In this document: piece by piece, positions 25,229 to 36,599 of the stretch
How positions within the stretch are numbered: position 1 is the stretch's first letter
Layout: each line of letters begins with the position of its first letter
From: Streptomyces sp. CB03234
GTDB taxonomy: Bacteria; Actinomycetota; Actinomycetes; Streptomycetales; Streptomycetaceae
Length of the DNA stretch: 64,000 nt
Direction of reading: 5' to 3'
Assembly (NCBI RefSeq): GCF_001905885.1
Contig: NZ_LIYH01000005.1
Span: 848,610 to 912,609, forward strand
Notes under the pieces: model-generated
Seen by the model: the letters and a program-made list of their open reading frames with translations, nothing else
Database searches by the model: none
What the model was told of the DNA's origin: nothing
Program-made: the position numbers and the translations under genes

Positions 25229-26919
25229 CCGGCATACGCCTCCAGGCCCCCGCCCCCGGCTGGGCGATCGACGCCGACGTCGTCGTGGTCGGCTCCGGCG
25301 TCGCGGGCCTGACCGCCGCACTGCGCTGCACGGCCGCCGGGCTGCGTACGGTCGTCGTCACCAAGGCCCGCCTGGACGACGGCTCCACGCGCTGGGCGCA
25401 GGGCGGCATCGCGGCGGCGCTCGGCGAGGGCGACACCCCCGAGCAGCACCTGGACGACACGCTCGTCGCGGGCGCGGGCCTGTGCGACGAGGAAGCCGTA
25501 CGGCTGCTGGTCACCGAGGGCCCCGACGCCGTACGCCGCCTCATCGCGACCGGCGCCCGCTTCGACACCGACGAGGCCGGCACCATCGAGCTCACCCGCG
25601 AGGGCGGCCACCACCGACGCCGCATCGCGCACGCGGGCGGTGACGCGACCGGCGCCGAGATCTCCCGCGCCCTTGTCGACGCGGTCCGCGACCAGGGCGT
25701 ACGCACCATCGAGAACGCGCTCGTCCTGGACCTGCTCACCGACGCCGACGGCCGTACGGCGGGCGTCACCCTGCACGTCATGGGCGAGGGCCAGCACGAC
25801 GGGGTGGGCGCCGTCCACGCACCCGCCGTCGTCCTCGCCACCGGTGGCATGGGCCAGGTCTTCTCCGCTACCACCAACCCGGCGGTGTCCACCGGGGACG
25901 GGGTCGCGCTCGCGCTGCGGGCGGGCGCCGAGGTGAGCGACCTGGAGTTCGTCCAGTTCCACCCCACCGTCCTGTTCCTCGGCCCGGACGCCGAGGGCCA
26001 GCAGCCGCTGGTGTCGGAGGCGGTACGCGGCGAGGGCGCCCATCTCGTCGACGCGGACGGCGTCCGGTTCATGGTCGGGCAGCACGAGCTGGCCGAGCTC
26101 GCCCCGCGTGACATCGTCGCCAAGGGCATCATGCGCCGCATGCGCGAGCAGGGCGCCCGCCACATGTACCTGGACGCCCGGCACTTCGGGCCCGAGATGT
26201 GGGCGACCCGCTTCCCCACGATCCTCGCCGCCTGCCGCGCCCACGGCATCGACCCGGTGACCGAGCCGATCCCGGTCGCCCCGGCGGCCCACTACGCCTC
26301 CGGCGGCGTCCGTACCGACCTCCACGGCCGTACCACCGTCCCCGGCCTGTACGCGTGCGGCGAGGTCGCCTGTACGGGGGTCCACGGCGCCAACCGGCTC
26401 GCGTCGAACTCCCTCCTGGAGGGCCTGGTCTTCGCCGAGCGCATCGCGGACGACGTCGCGGCCTCCTCGGTACGGGCCGGCGCCCCCGTACCGCACCCCG
26501 CCCCCACCGTCCTGCCGCTGCTGGACCCGGCCGCCCGCGCCCGCGTCCAGCACGTCATGACGCACGGCGCCGGGGTGCTGCGCTCCGCCACCAGCCTCGC
26601 CGAGGCGGCGGACGCGCTGGACGCCGTGCACGCCGAGGCGCTGAACGACGGGCCGGACGGCAGCAAGGCCGCCGAGCCGGGCGTCGAGTCCTGGGAGACC
26701 ACCAACCTCCTGTGCGTCGCCCGCGTCCTGGTCGCCGCCGCCCGCCGCCGCGAGGAGACCCGCGGCTGCCACTGGCGCGAGGACCGCCCCGACCGCGACG
26801 ACGCCCTGTGGCGCCGCCACCTGGTGGTACGCCTCGGCCCGGACCGGAGCCTGGACGTCCGCCCCACCGACACCCAAGACTTCCCCCCGACCGACGCCGA
26901 CGCCCCCAGGGAGCCGTAA
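25225..26919 (+). CDS. nadB: L-aspartate oxidase
   Basis: FAD enzyme that oxidises aspartate to iminoaspartate for quinolinate synthesis. 564 residues with the dinucleotide fold DVVVVGSGVAGLTAALR, SxxxAQGGIAAALGEGD, EGGHHRRRIAHAGGDATG (active-site region), VQFHPTVLF and GRTTVPGLYACGEVACTGVHGANRLASNSLLE. ATGA overlap with panC. nadA is not in this window, so quinolinate synthase must be encoded elsewhere. Confidence 0.96.
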   Translation: MTGIRLQAPAPGWAIDADVVVVGSGVAGLTAALRCTAAGLRTVVVTKARLDDGSTRWAQGGIAAALGEGDTPEQHLDDTLVAGAGLCDEEAVRLLVTEGPDAVRRLIATGARFDTDEAGTIELTREGGHHRRRIAHAGGDATGAEISRALVDAVRDQGVRTIENALVLDLLTDADGRTAGVTLHVMGEGQHDGVGAVHAPAVVLATGGMGQVFSATTNPAVSTGDGVALALRAGAEVSDLEFVQFHPTVLFLGPDAEGQQPLVSEAVRGEGAHLVDADGVRFMVGQHELAELAPRDIVAKGIMRRMREQGARHMYLDARHFGPEMWATRFPTILAACRAHGIDPVTEPIPVAPAAHYASGGVRTDLHGRTTVPGLYACGEVACTGVHGANRLASNSLLEGLVFAERIADDVAASSVRAGAPVPHPAPTVLPLLDPAARARVQHVMTHGAGVLRSATSLAEAADALDAVHAEALNDGPDGSKAAEPGVESWETTNLLCVARVLVAAARRREETRGCHWREDRPDRDDALWRRHLVVRLGPDRSLDVRPTDTQDFPPTDADAPREP

Positions 26920-26921
26920 CC

Positions 26922-27931
26922 GTGAGCACGCCCGAAGAACGCCCGCAGCCCGTGGACGTACCCCTGATCAACATCGGTGCCGCCCCTCAGGGATGCGGCG
27001 ACGGGTGCGGCTGCGGCGGCGACGACGAGGTGTACGAGTGCGGCCTGGACCCCGCGCTCGCCGCGCTGCTCGTGAACGCCGGCCTCGACCCCGTACTCGT
27101 CGAGGACGTGGCGTACCGCGCCATCGAGGAGGACCTGGACGGCGGCGAGGACGTGACGAGCGTCGCGACCATCCCCGAGGACGCCGTCGCCACCGGTGAC
27201 TTCACCGCGCGCGAGGCGGGCGTCGTCGCCGGCATCCACGTGGCGGAGGCGGTCCTGTCGGTCGTCTGCACGGAGGAGTTCGCGGTCGAGCGGCACGTGG
27301 ACGACGGCGACCGGGTCGAGCCCGGCCAGAAGCTGCTGTCGGTCACCACTCGCACCCGCGACCTGCTCACCGGCGAGCGCAGCGCGCTCAACATCATGTG
27401 CCGCCTGTCCGGCATCGCCACCGCCACGCGCGCGTGGGCCGACGCCCTGGAGGGGTACAAGGCGAAGGTCCGCGACACCCGCAAGACGACTCCGGGGCTG
27501 CGCGCCCTGGAGAAGTACGCGGTGCGCTGCGGCGGCGGCGTCAACCACCGCATGTCGCTGTCCGACGCGGCCCTCGTCAAGGACAACCACGTGGTGGCGG
27601 CCGGTGGGGTGGCGGCGGCCTTCAAGGCCGTACGGGAACGGTTCCCCGACCTGCCGATCGAGGTGGAGGTGGACACCCTCCACCAGGTCCGCGAGGTCCT
27701 GGAGGCGGGCGCCGACCTGATCCTGCTGGACAACTTCACGCCGGCCGAGACGGACGAGGCCGTCACCATCGTCGCGGGCCGCGCGATGCTGGAGTCGTCG
27801 GGCCGCCTGACCCTGGAGAACGCCGCCGCGTACGCCGCGACCGGCGTCGACTACCTGGCGGTGGGTGCCCTGACCCACTCCTCCCCGATCCTCGACATCG
27901 GCCTCGACCTGCGAGAGGCGGACCAGGGCTG

Positions 27932-27932
<1 letters not shown>
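26922..27932 (+). CDS. nadC: Nicotinate-nucleotide pyrophosphorylase (carboxylating)
   Basis: Makes nicotinate mononucleotide from quinolinate and PRPP. 336 residues; core motifs are EDLDGGEDVTS, GERSALNIMCRLSGIATATR, DTRKTTPGLRALEKYAVRCG, NHRMSLSDAALVKDNH and LLDNFTP. It has a ~40-residue N-terminal extension absent from most NadC enzymes, with a cysteine cluster CGDGCGCGGDDEVYEC (four Cys) that could bind metal. GTG at 26922 is two bases after nadB. The stop overlaps the coaX ATG (TGATG). Confidence 0.95.
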
Positions 27933-28738
<806 letters not shown>

Positions 28739-28832
28739 CGCCTCACGCGCCCGCGCCCGGCCGCCCCGTCGTGCCCGGCCGGGGCGGTGCCCTTTCCCGG
28801 TTCCACCCGGGGCGGTGCGGGCCGGTGGGCCC

Positions 28833-28918
28833 GGCCGGGACCCCTCCGGCCTGGGGTCACGAGCACGGGAGCCCGCCCGTCGCCGCCGGCCTCTGCGGGG
28901 GCGGCCCTGCACGGCCCC
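28833..28918 (-). repeat. Dispersed intergenic repeat, diverged copy D
   Basis: The reverse strand shows GTGCAGGGCCGCCCCCGCAG (core 1, one change from the other copies), then a shortened middle and a decayed core 2 ending CCGGAGGGGTCC. It lies in the 284-nt gap after coaX. Copies A, B and C are closer to each other. Confidence 0.6.
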
Positions 28919-29010
28919 TCCGCGCCGCGGGAGGAAAGCGCCCCCGTACCCGCCTGGAGGGCAACGCGCCCGGCGAGTGGGCGGTAAGCGAAATTTGTCC
29001 TATTTGCACG

Positions 29011-29016
29011 TATCGT
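29011..29016 (+). promoter_or_regulatory. -10-like TATCGT, leaderless start
   Basis: TATCGT is followed by six bases and the ATG at 29023, with no ribosome-binding site. Confidence 0.4.
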
Positions 29017-29022
29017 CGGGGC

Positions 29023-29631
29023 ATGCCCACGCCATACGGATCCCGCGGCGGCCTGGCGTTCGGCGCAGACGAGCTGCGTGTGCTCCGACGCGCCCTCGCC
29101 CATGCCCTCCACCCCACCCCGCTCGACGACGAAGACGTGCAGGACTGCCTGCGACTCGCCGGCTCCGTGGACGAGGCGGTCCGCGAGGCCGGCCGGATGC
29201 GGGCCTTCCTCCTCGCCGACCTCACCCGCTACCGCGACGCGCTGCCCGGCTCGGCGGCCGGGTACCTGGAGCTGCTCCAGGACGCCCTCGCCGCCGGCTA
29301 CGACCCCCGCCCGGAGGACCTCGCCGCGCTGCGCACCCTACGCGGTACGCCCGCCGGTGCCGCCCTCCTGGCGCGCTGCCGGACGCTGGCCGAGCACTCC
29401 GTGCGGGCCCGGCTGGCCGGACGGCACGTCGCCCCGGCCCCGCGTACCCGGCTGCTCGCCCTGCCGGGAGGCCGTACCTGCGAGGCGGACGAGCCGAAGC
29501 CCCGGCCGGCGCCGCCGAAGCCGAACCCGGCCCCGCCACCGGCCGACCGCCCGGTACCCAAGCCGTCCGAGGTGTTCCCGCCCCGCCGCCGCCCCGCCGC
29601 GCCCCCGCCCGAGGAGCGGGCCGCCGGCTAG
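29023..29631 (+). CDS. Hypothetical protein, helical with proline-rich tail
   Basis: 202 residues, no recognised family. Residues 15-130 look alpha-helical with alternating Ala/Leu/Arg (ELRVLRRALAHALHPTPLDDEDV, GYLELLQDALAAGYDPRPEDL). The last ~55 residues are Pro/Lys/Arg-rich and probably disordered. No signal peptide or membrane helix, so cytoplasmic. It precedes a small membrane protein by 13 nt. Confidence 0.8.
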   Translation: MPTPYGSRGGLAFGADELRVLRRALAHALHPTPLDDEDVQDCLRLAGSVDEAVREAGRMRAFLLADLTRYRDALPGSAAGYLELLQDALAAGYDPRPEDLAALRTLRGTPAGAALLARCRTLAEHSVRARLAGRHVAPAPRTRLLALPGGRTCEADEPKPRPAPPKPNPAPPPADRPVPKPSEVFPPRRRPAAPPPEERAAG

Positions 29632-29632
29632 C

Positions 29633-29638
29633 TACCCT
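29633..29638 (+). promoter_or_regulatory. -10-like TACCCT, leaderless start
   Basis: TACCCT is followed by GGAGCC and the ATG at 29645. The GGAG could instead be a too-close ribosome-binding site, so this case is ambiguous. Confidence 0.3.
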
Positions 29639-29644
29639 GGAGCC

Positions 29645-29833
29645 ATGGAATACGTATCCGCGCTCCTGCCCCCCGTGGTGATGGCCGCCTTCTTCATCGG
29701 CCTCGTCGTGACGATCGTCAAGAGCCAGGGCGGCCCCAACAAGGCCAAGGAGGACGCGGCCGTGGACGCGGCGCTCGCCCGCGCCGAGGCCGCCCGCCAG
29801 GCGGACGGAGCCGCCAAGCCGGGGCAGGCCTGA
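29645..29833 (+). CDS. Small single-span membrane protein (62 aa)
   Basis: One hydrophobic segment (about residues 4-25, ALLPPVVMAAFFIGLVVTIV) followed by a charged Ala-rich cytoplasmic tail with many Lys/Asp/Glu. No family recognised; the arrangement resembles small conserved streptomycete membrane proteins of unknown role. A terminator follows at 29865. Confidence 0.75.
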   Translation: MEYVSALLPPVVMAAFFIGLVVTIVKSQGGPNKAKEDAAVDAALARAEAARQADGAAKPGQA

Positions 29834-29864
29834 CCGGGCCGGCACCGGCCGGTACCCGCGCCGA

Positions 29865-29898
29865 GGGCGTACGACCACACCCGTCGTACGCCCTTTTT
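29865..29898 (+). terminator. Rho-independent terminator
   Basis: A 10-bp perfect stem (GGGCGTACGA and TCGTACGCCC) with a 9-nt loop is followed by five T. It separates the small membrane gene from the blaI-like gene. Confidence 0.9.
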
Positions 29899-29906
29899 GG
29901 TACGTC

Positions 29907-29920
29907 AATAGCCAGCTATT
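29907..29920. promoter_or_regulatory. 14-bp palindrome AATAGC-CA-GCTATT upstream of blaI-like gene
   Basis: A perfect 6-bp dyad, 27 nt before the start codon of the BlaI-like repressor, in the place of the -35 region. It is a good candidate for an autoregulatory operator. Confidence 0.55.
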
Positions 29921-29934
29921 CCGACATCTCCCAC

Positions 29935-29940
29935 TATGGT
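29935..29940 (+). promoter_or_regulatory. -10-like TATGGT, leaderless start of blaI-like gene
   Basis: TATGGT is followed by six bases and the GTG at 29947; no ribosome-binding site. Confidence 0.45.
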
Positions 29941-29946
29941 GGCGAT

Positions 29947-30387
29947 GTGCCCCGTCAATTGGGAGAGCTCGAAGACGCCGTCATGACACGCGTCTGGCAA
30001 TGGAACCGGCCCGTCACCGTCCGGGAAGTCCTGGAGGATCTCCAGCAGGAACGGTCCATCGCCTACACGACGGTCATGACCGTAATGGACAATCTCCATC
30101 AGAAGGGCTGGGTGCGCCGGGAAGTCTCGGGCCGCGCCTATCGATATACGGCGGTCTCCACCCGTGCCGCCTACTCGGCCGCACTGATGAACGAAGCCTG
30201 GTCGAAGAGCGACAACCCCGCCGCCGCTCTCGTGGCCTTCTTCGGCATGATGTCGCCGGAGCAACGAGAGGCGCTGAACGCCGCCGTCCGTATCGTGCAG
30301 GGGGACACCCCCGAAGACCCGGAGCGCCCCGTGGAGGCGCGAGCCCCCGAAGAGCCCGCCGAGGGGGAGGCGGGAGAGGGGCGATAG
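29947..30387 (+). CDS. BlaI/MecI/CopY-family transcriptional repressor
   Basis: 146 residues. Winged helix with RQLGELEDAVMTRVWQWNRPVTVREVL, SIAYTTVMTVMDNLHQKGWV and GRAYRYTAVSTRAAYSAALM, then a helical dimerisation part and an acidic, Pro-rich tail. The family controls beta-lactamase, respiration or copper genes and is usually inactivated by a BlaR1-type protease. No blaR1 is adjacent, so the inducing signal is unclear. The GTG at 29947 lies just downstream of a palindrome, suggesting autoregulation. Confidence 0.92.
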   Translation: MPRQLGELEDAVMTRVWQWNRPVTVREVLEDLQQERSIAYTTVMTVMDNLHQKGWVRREVSGRAYRYTAVSTRAAYSAALMNEAWSKSDNPAAALVAFFGMMSPEQREALNAAVRIVQGDTPEDPERPVEARAPEEPAEGEAGEGR

Positions 30388-30390
30388 CGT
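30385..30390 (+). promoter_or_regulatory. -10-like TAGCGT, leaderless start of argA-like gene
   Basis: TAGCGT overlaps the blaI-like stop codon and is followed by six bases and the ATG at 30397. Confidence 0.4.
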
Positions 30391-30396
30391 CCAGCC

Positions 30397-30972
30397 ATGT
30401 CGTCGTCCTCCTCGTCCCCCGACGTTCCGCCCCCGGCCGGGCAGGCCCCGCCGTCGAATCCCGCGGCGAAAGCCGTGACGGTGCGCCGGGCCCGTACCAG
30501 TGATGTGCAGGCGGTCCGCCGACTCGTCGATCCGTACGTCACCGAAGGCATCCTGCTCGACAAAGCGACCGTGACGCTTTACGAGGACATCCAGGAGTTC
30601 TGGGTCGCGGAACGCGACGAGGACGGCACCGTCGTCGGCTGTGGGGCGCTGCATGTGATGTGGGAAGACCTCGCCGAAGTGCGTACTCTCGCGGTCGATC
30701 CCGACTTCAAGGGCGCCGGCATCGGTCATCAAGTGCTCGACAAGTTGCTGCACACCGCCCGCTGGCTCGGCGTCCGCCGGGTTTTCTGCCTGACCTTCGA
30801 AGTGGACTTCTTCGCGAAGCACGGCTTCGTCGAGATCGGCGAGACGCCGGTCGACGGAGATGTCTACACCGAGCTCCTCCGTTCCTATGACGAGGGCGTC
30901 GCCGAGTTCCTCGGTCTCGAACGAGTGAAGCCGAACACCCTGGGCAACAGCCGGATGCTTCTGCACCTGTGA
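30397..30972 (+). CDS. argA: Amino-acid N-acetyltransferase (GNAT; ArgA-like)
   Basis: 191 residues. After a disordered Ser/Pro-rich N-terminus of ~28 residues, the GNAT core shows RRARTSDVQAVRRLVDPY, WVAERDEDGTVVGCGALHV, LAEVRTLAVDPDFKGAGIG (acetyl-CoA loop), FCLTFEVDFFAKHGF and a conserved C-terminal NTLGNSRMLLHL. This closely matches the mycobacterial Rv2747 type, an N-acetylglutamate synthase starting arginine synthesis. Acetyl acceptor assumed to be glutamate or glutamine by that similarity. The start looks leaderless. Confidence 0.86.
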   Translation: MSSSSSSPDVPPPAGQAPPSNPAAKAVTVRRARTSDVQAVRRLVDPYVTEGILLDKATVTLYEDIQEFWVAERDEDGTVVGCGALHVMWEDLAEVRTLAVDPDFKGAGIGHQVLDKLLHTARWLGVRRVFCLTFEVDFFAKHGFVEIGETPVDGDVYTELLRSYDEGVAEFLGLERVKPNTLGNSRMLLHL

Positions 30973-31098
30973 TCCCTATGTCCGAATCGCGCACGTTTCC
31001 CGTGTCCTCCGGGATCTGAACCTCTCCCAGGGGTTTGTGTTTTCCAGAGAAAAGCGGTTTCCTTTCCGCGTACTGCATTTTCGATGAAAGGAAATCCG

Positions 31099-31434
31099 GT
31101 GGCACAGAAGGTTCAGGTCCTTCTTGTCGACGACCTCGACGGTGGCGAGGCGGACGAGACGGTGACGTTCGCTCTGGACGGCAAGACCTACGAGATCGAC
31201 CTCACCACCGCCAATGCGGACAAGCTTCGTGGCCTGCTGGAGCCGTACACCAAGAGCGGCCGTCGCACCGGTGGCCGCGCCTCGGCCGGCCGTGGCAAGG
31301 GACGGGCCGCCGCGGGTGGCAGCCCCGACACCGCGAAGATTCGCGCATGGGCCAAGGAGAATGGCTACAACGTGAACGACCGCGGCCGCGTGCCCGCCGA
31401 TATCAAGCAGGCTTACGAGGACGCCAACCGCTGA
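31099..31434 (+). CDS. lsr2: Lsr2-type nucleoid-associated silencer
   Basis: 111 residues, the standard length. The N-terminal dimerisation domain is AQKVQVLLVDDLDGGEADETV; a basic Gly/Arg linker (GRRTGGRASAGRGKGR) connects to the DNA-binding domain IRAWAKENGYNVNDRGRVPADI, with the AT-hook-like RGR. It binds AT-rich DNA and silences horizontally acquired and specialised-metabolism genes. GTG at 31099 has AAAGGA ten bases upstream; an in-frame ATG at 31084 would add five residues. The upstream ~70 nt are much more AT-rich than the surroundings. Confidence 0.96.
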   Translation: MAQKVQVLLVDDLDGGEADETVTFALDGKTYEIDLTTANADKLRGLLEPYTKSGRRTGGRASAGRGKGRAAAGGSPDTAKIRAWAKENGYNVNDRGRVPADIKQAYEDANR

Positions 31435-31967
31435 GTGCGGTCCGCACCCAGCAACCGGACCCGGTGACATTCCGATGCCGCCGCGTCCACGAGTCGTACC
31501 AGGCAGGGGGCGCCGGCGCCGCCCCCCACGGCCGACATGGCCGGGAGCGTCGGCTCCACTTCGCGCCCGGGTTCGGGGGGGCGCAGCCACGAAGCGGCGC
31601 CAGGTGAACCGGATCCGCTCCATCCTGGGGGAATCGGAGCGGTCATCCGGTCACCGGCGCCCAGGGCGGCCAGGTCGAGCGCGATCCCGCCCCACTCCAG
31701 CCAGTCGAGCAGCCCCGGCAGCTCGTCGGCGGCGCCCGCGGCCACCAGCAGCCGCATCCTGCGCCCCGCGAGGGCGACGGGCCACTGGCCACCGAGCCGC
31801 CGCAGCACGGCGAACCCGGCAGCGGCAGGCAGCTCCAGGGCGTCGAAGCGCAGCCCCGTGAGCAACTCCACCGGTCCTTCGCCGCCGCCCTTCGCCGTGG
31901 CCCAGCCGAGCTCGTGCTCGTACCACGAGGCGACGCCGTGCAGGAGGTGCGAAGCGGTGAAGGCCAT
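31413..31967 (-). CDS. Hypothetical protein convergent with lsr2
   Basis: 184 residues, no recognised domain. Composition is typical for the genome, with an ordered part (residues 1-105: SHLLHGVASWYEHELGWATA, PVELLTGLRFDALELPAAAGFAVLRR, MRLLVAAGAADELPGLLDWLEWGG) and a Pro/Gly-rich remainder. Its last 22 bases overlap the end of lsr2 on the opposite strand. I believe homologues sit between lsr2 and clpC in other streptomycetes. Function unknown; predicted cytoplasmic. Confidence 0.75.
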   Translation of the reverse strand: MAFTASHLLHGVASWYEHELGWATAKGGGEGPVELLTGLRFDALELPAAAGFAVLRRLGGQWPVALAGRRMRLLVAAGAADELPGLLDWLEWGGIALDLAALGAGDRMTAPIPPGWSGSGSPGAASWLRPPEPGREVEPTLPAMSAVGGGAGAPCLVRLVDAAASECHRVRLLGADRTQRLASS

Positions 31968-32397
31968 GCCCGGGGAACTCGCGACCGTTCCTCCGGGTTA
32001 CGCATCGCGACGGATCGCTACTGTGCGTACGGGTTCGGGGCGGCGCGTGGCGGTGTGGGGGAGCGCAAGGGTGTTCGCCCTTAGCTGAGGGAACCGGGGT
32101 ACGCCGCATGGAGTGTCAGTGCTTACGGGTAAGACATTCCTAGTGGGGAGGGGCGACACGCACGGATCGGGCGTCTCACGTTCGCCATCGGCGTACTGCC
32201 GGTGAGGGTAAGTGCCTGGCCTGCGGGAACATCGTCTCGGACCATTGGGTTGGAGCATTTGTCGGCGTTCGGGTCAGGAGGCCAGAGACGGGTGTCGGCA
32301 GTTGGAATGAGCGGTCCCCGCTTGCGGGACTAAGCTGCGGAAGGACAGGGAGGGGACCGACCCCTTACTGCCTGACCGCTCTGAGGAGCGATTAACG
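31968..32397 (+). promoter_or_regulatory. Intergenic region and leader upstream of clpC
   Basis: 430 nt without a gene. It holds a perfect dyad CTTAC-GG-GTAAG at 32122-32133, a -10-like TAAGCT at 32331 without a good -35, a hairpin at 32351-32365 (AGGGG/CCCCT) and a hairpin at 32377-32390 that covers the ribosome-binding site. A half-matching ClgR-like sequence is at 32073 (see rejected). Confidence 0.5.
32377..32390 (+). promoter_or_regulatory. Hairpin covering the clpC ribosome-binding site
   Basis: CGCTC (32377-32381) pairs with GAGCG (32386-32390) around a TGAG loop. The AGGAG ribosome-binding site lies across loop and stem, seven bases before ATTAACG-ATG. Confidence 0.5.
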
Positions 32398-34923
<2,526 letters not shown>

Positions 34924-34941
34924 GCGGTAACCACCGCTGAC

Positions 34942-34974
34942 GGAAAGGGGCTGCCCACCGGGCAGCCCCTTTCC
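34942..34974 (+). terminator. Strong terminator after clpC
   Basis: A 15-bp perfect stem (34942-34956 and 34960-34974) with a 3-nt loop, 19 nt after the clpC stop. The convergent carboxypeptidase gene ends just beyond it. Confidence 0.85.
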
Positions 34975-34980
34975 GCGTTC

Positions 34981-36552
34981 TCAGCAGGGATCCGGCTTGC
35001 GCCAGGAGCATTCGAGGCCGGTGGACGGGTCGACGGAGCGGATGCGGGACGGCGGTACGGCGGTGATGGCGCCCTTGGCCGTGTCGGACCTGGCAAGGGT
35101 CACGACGATGGCGTCCTCGATGCTCTTCACGGACGACGCCAGGTGGTTGTTGAGGACGATGGAGTAGACGAGACGGCGGCCGCCGGCGTCCGTGACGTAC
35201 CCGGAGAGCCCGGAGGCGCCGGTCAGGGTGCCCGTCTTGGCCCGGGTGTTCAGGGCGGCGGGGGTGCCGCACATCCGGCTGCGTAGGGTGCCGCCGGTGG
35301 CCCGGTCGGGGGCGCAGGCGACGGGCAGGGACGCGTACCAGTCGGCGTACCAGGGGGCGTCCTGGACGGCGAGGAGCAGGCGGGCGAGCTGGGCGGCGGG
35401 GAACAGGTTCATCCGGGACAGACCGGAGCCGTCGACCTGGCGGACGGTCGACGTCTGTACGCCCTGCTCCTTCAGGTACGTGCCGATGGCGGCGAGCCCC
35501 GCGCTCCAGGTGCCGCGGCCGGACGTCTCGTACCCGATGGTCTTGGTGAGGGCCTCGGCGTGCATGTTGTTGGACAGCTTCATGAAGGGACGCATGAGGT
35601 CCTTGAGCGGCATGGAGCTGTGCGTGGCCAGGGCCTTGGCGTGGGCGGGGGTCGGCGCCCCGAGGCGGGGCGGCCCGTCGACGCGTACGCCGTGGGCGGC
35701 GAGGGCGTCGGTGAAGACGGCGGCGGCGTAGCCGGTGGGCTCCCAGACCGTGACCCACTCCTTGGCGGGAGAACCCTGCACGGGGATCTCGCCGGCGACG
35801 GTGATGGTGTTCGTGCCGTGTTCCCGCTCGATGGTGAGGCCGGCGGGGCGGCCCGCGGGGACGGTGGTGGCGCGGTTGTCGACGCGTACGTAGCCCGTGG
35901 CGGGGGTCAGCGAGATGCGCGGTTTCGCGCCCGCGTGGGCGGCGGGGGCCGCCTCGACGACGACCGTGCCGGAGTCGTAGTCCGTGTCCGGGGCGACCGT
36001 GAGGGGCGAGATCTGCGCGGAGTAGTACGACGACTCGTCGTCGGCGGCCCAGGAACGGCCCAGCCGGTTGGTGTCGAACCGTGTGTCGTCGGCGACCAGG
36101 CGCCCCGTCACCCGCCGGACGCCGGAGGCGGCCACCCGGGCGGCCAGCGCGTCGTAGTCCTTGGCGAGGGTGGTGGGGTCACCCGTCCCGCGCAGGTACA
36201 GGTCGCCGTGCAGGACGCCGCCCCTGGGGCCGGCGGTGGACAGCACCTCCGTACGGAAGCGGTACTCGGGGCCGAGGAGCGCCATGGCGGCGACCGAGGT
36301 GGGGATCTTGGTGTTGGAGGCCGGCATCAGGCGGTCGCCCGCGTCCCGCTGGTAGAGGGTGTCGCCGGACGAGGCGTCGGCGACGACGACGCTCGCGGCG
36401 CCGCCGTCCAGCCGGGAGTCGGCGAGGATCGTGTCGATGGCGCCCTTCAGACCGGTGTCGGAGGGCCCCGCCCCGGCAGGGAGGCTGCTCCCCGCGAGGA
36501 GCCCGGCCAGTCCTAATGCGAGGGCGGTGACGCGCGTCACGTGTCTGCTCAT
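34981..36552 (-). CDS. dacB: D-alanyl-D-alanine carboxypeptidase/endopeptidase (PBP4, S13 family)
   Basis: 523-residue secreted penicillin-binding protein trimming peptidoglycan stems. Signal peptide (residues 1-28, ending AGAG), then the active-site SNTK (Ser79, Lys82), SNN (KLSNNMHAE) and KTGT (RAKTGTLTGASGLSG) motifs. The large insertion between SxxK and SxN is typical of class C PBPs. A C-terminal extension ends in a Cys near the terminus (LECSWRKPDPC). ATG at 36552 without a purine-rich site. The NACHT gene ends 47 nt upstream on the same strand. Confidence 0.93.
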   Translation of the reverse strand: MSRHVTRVTALALGLAGLLAGSSLPAGAGPSDTGLKGAIDTILADSRLDGGAASVVVADASSGDTLYQRDAGDRLMPASNTKIPTSVAAMALLGPEYRFRTEVLSTAGPRGGVLHGDLYLRGTGDPTTLAKDYDALAARVAASGVRRVTGRLVADDTRFDTNRLGRSWAADDESSYYSAQISPLTVAPDTDYDSGTVVVEAAPAAHAGAKPRISLTPATGYVRVDNRATTVPAGRPAGLTIEREHGTNTITVAGEIPVQGSPAKEWVTVWEPTGYAAAVFTDALAAHGVRVDGPPRLGAPTPAHAKALATHSSMPLKDLMRPFMKLSNNMHAEALTKTIGYETSGRGTWSAGLAAIGTYLKEQGVQTSTVRQVDGSGLSRMNLFPAAQLARLLLAVQDAPWYADWYASLPVACAPDRATGGTLRSRMCGTPAALNTRAKTGTLTGASGLSGYVTDAGGRRLVYSIVLNNHLASSVKSIEDAIVVTLARSDTAKGAITAVPPSRIRSVDPSTGLECSWRKPDPC

Positions 36553-36599
36553 GGGGAGGAGGATGGCGGAGCGGGGGCGGGGTGGGAAGGAGGCGGGGC

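Noticed and set aside
32073..32088. ClgR operator upstream of clpC
   Set aside because: GTTCGCCCTTAGCTGA matches only part of the CGCYNANRGCG-type pattern, with two mismatches at fixed positions, and lies over 300 nt from the gene.
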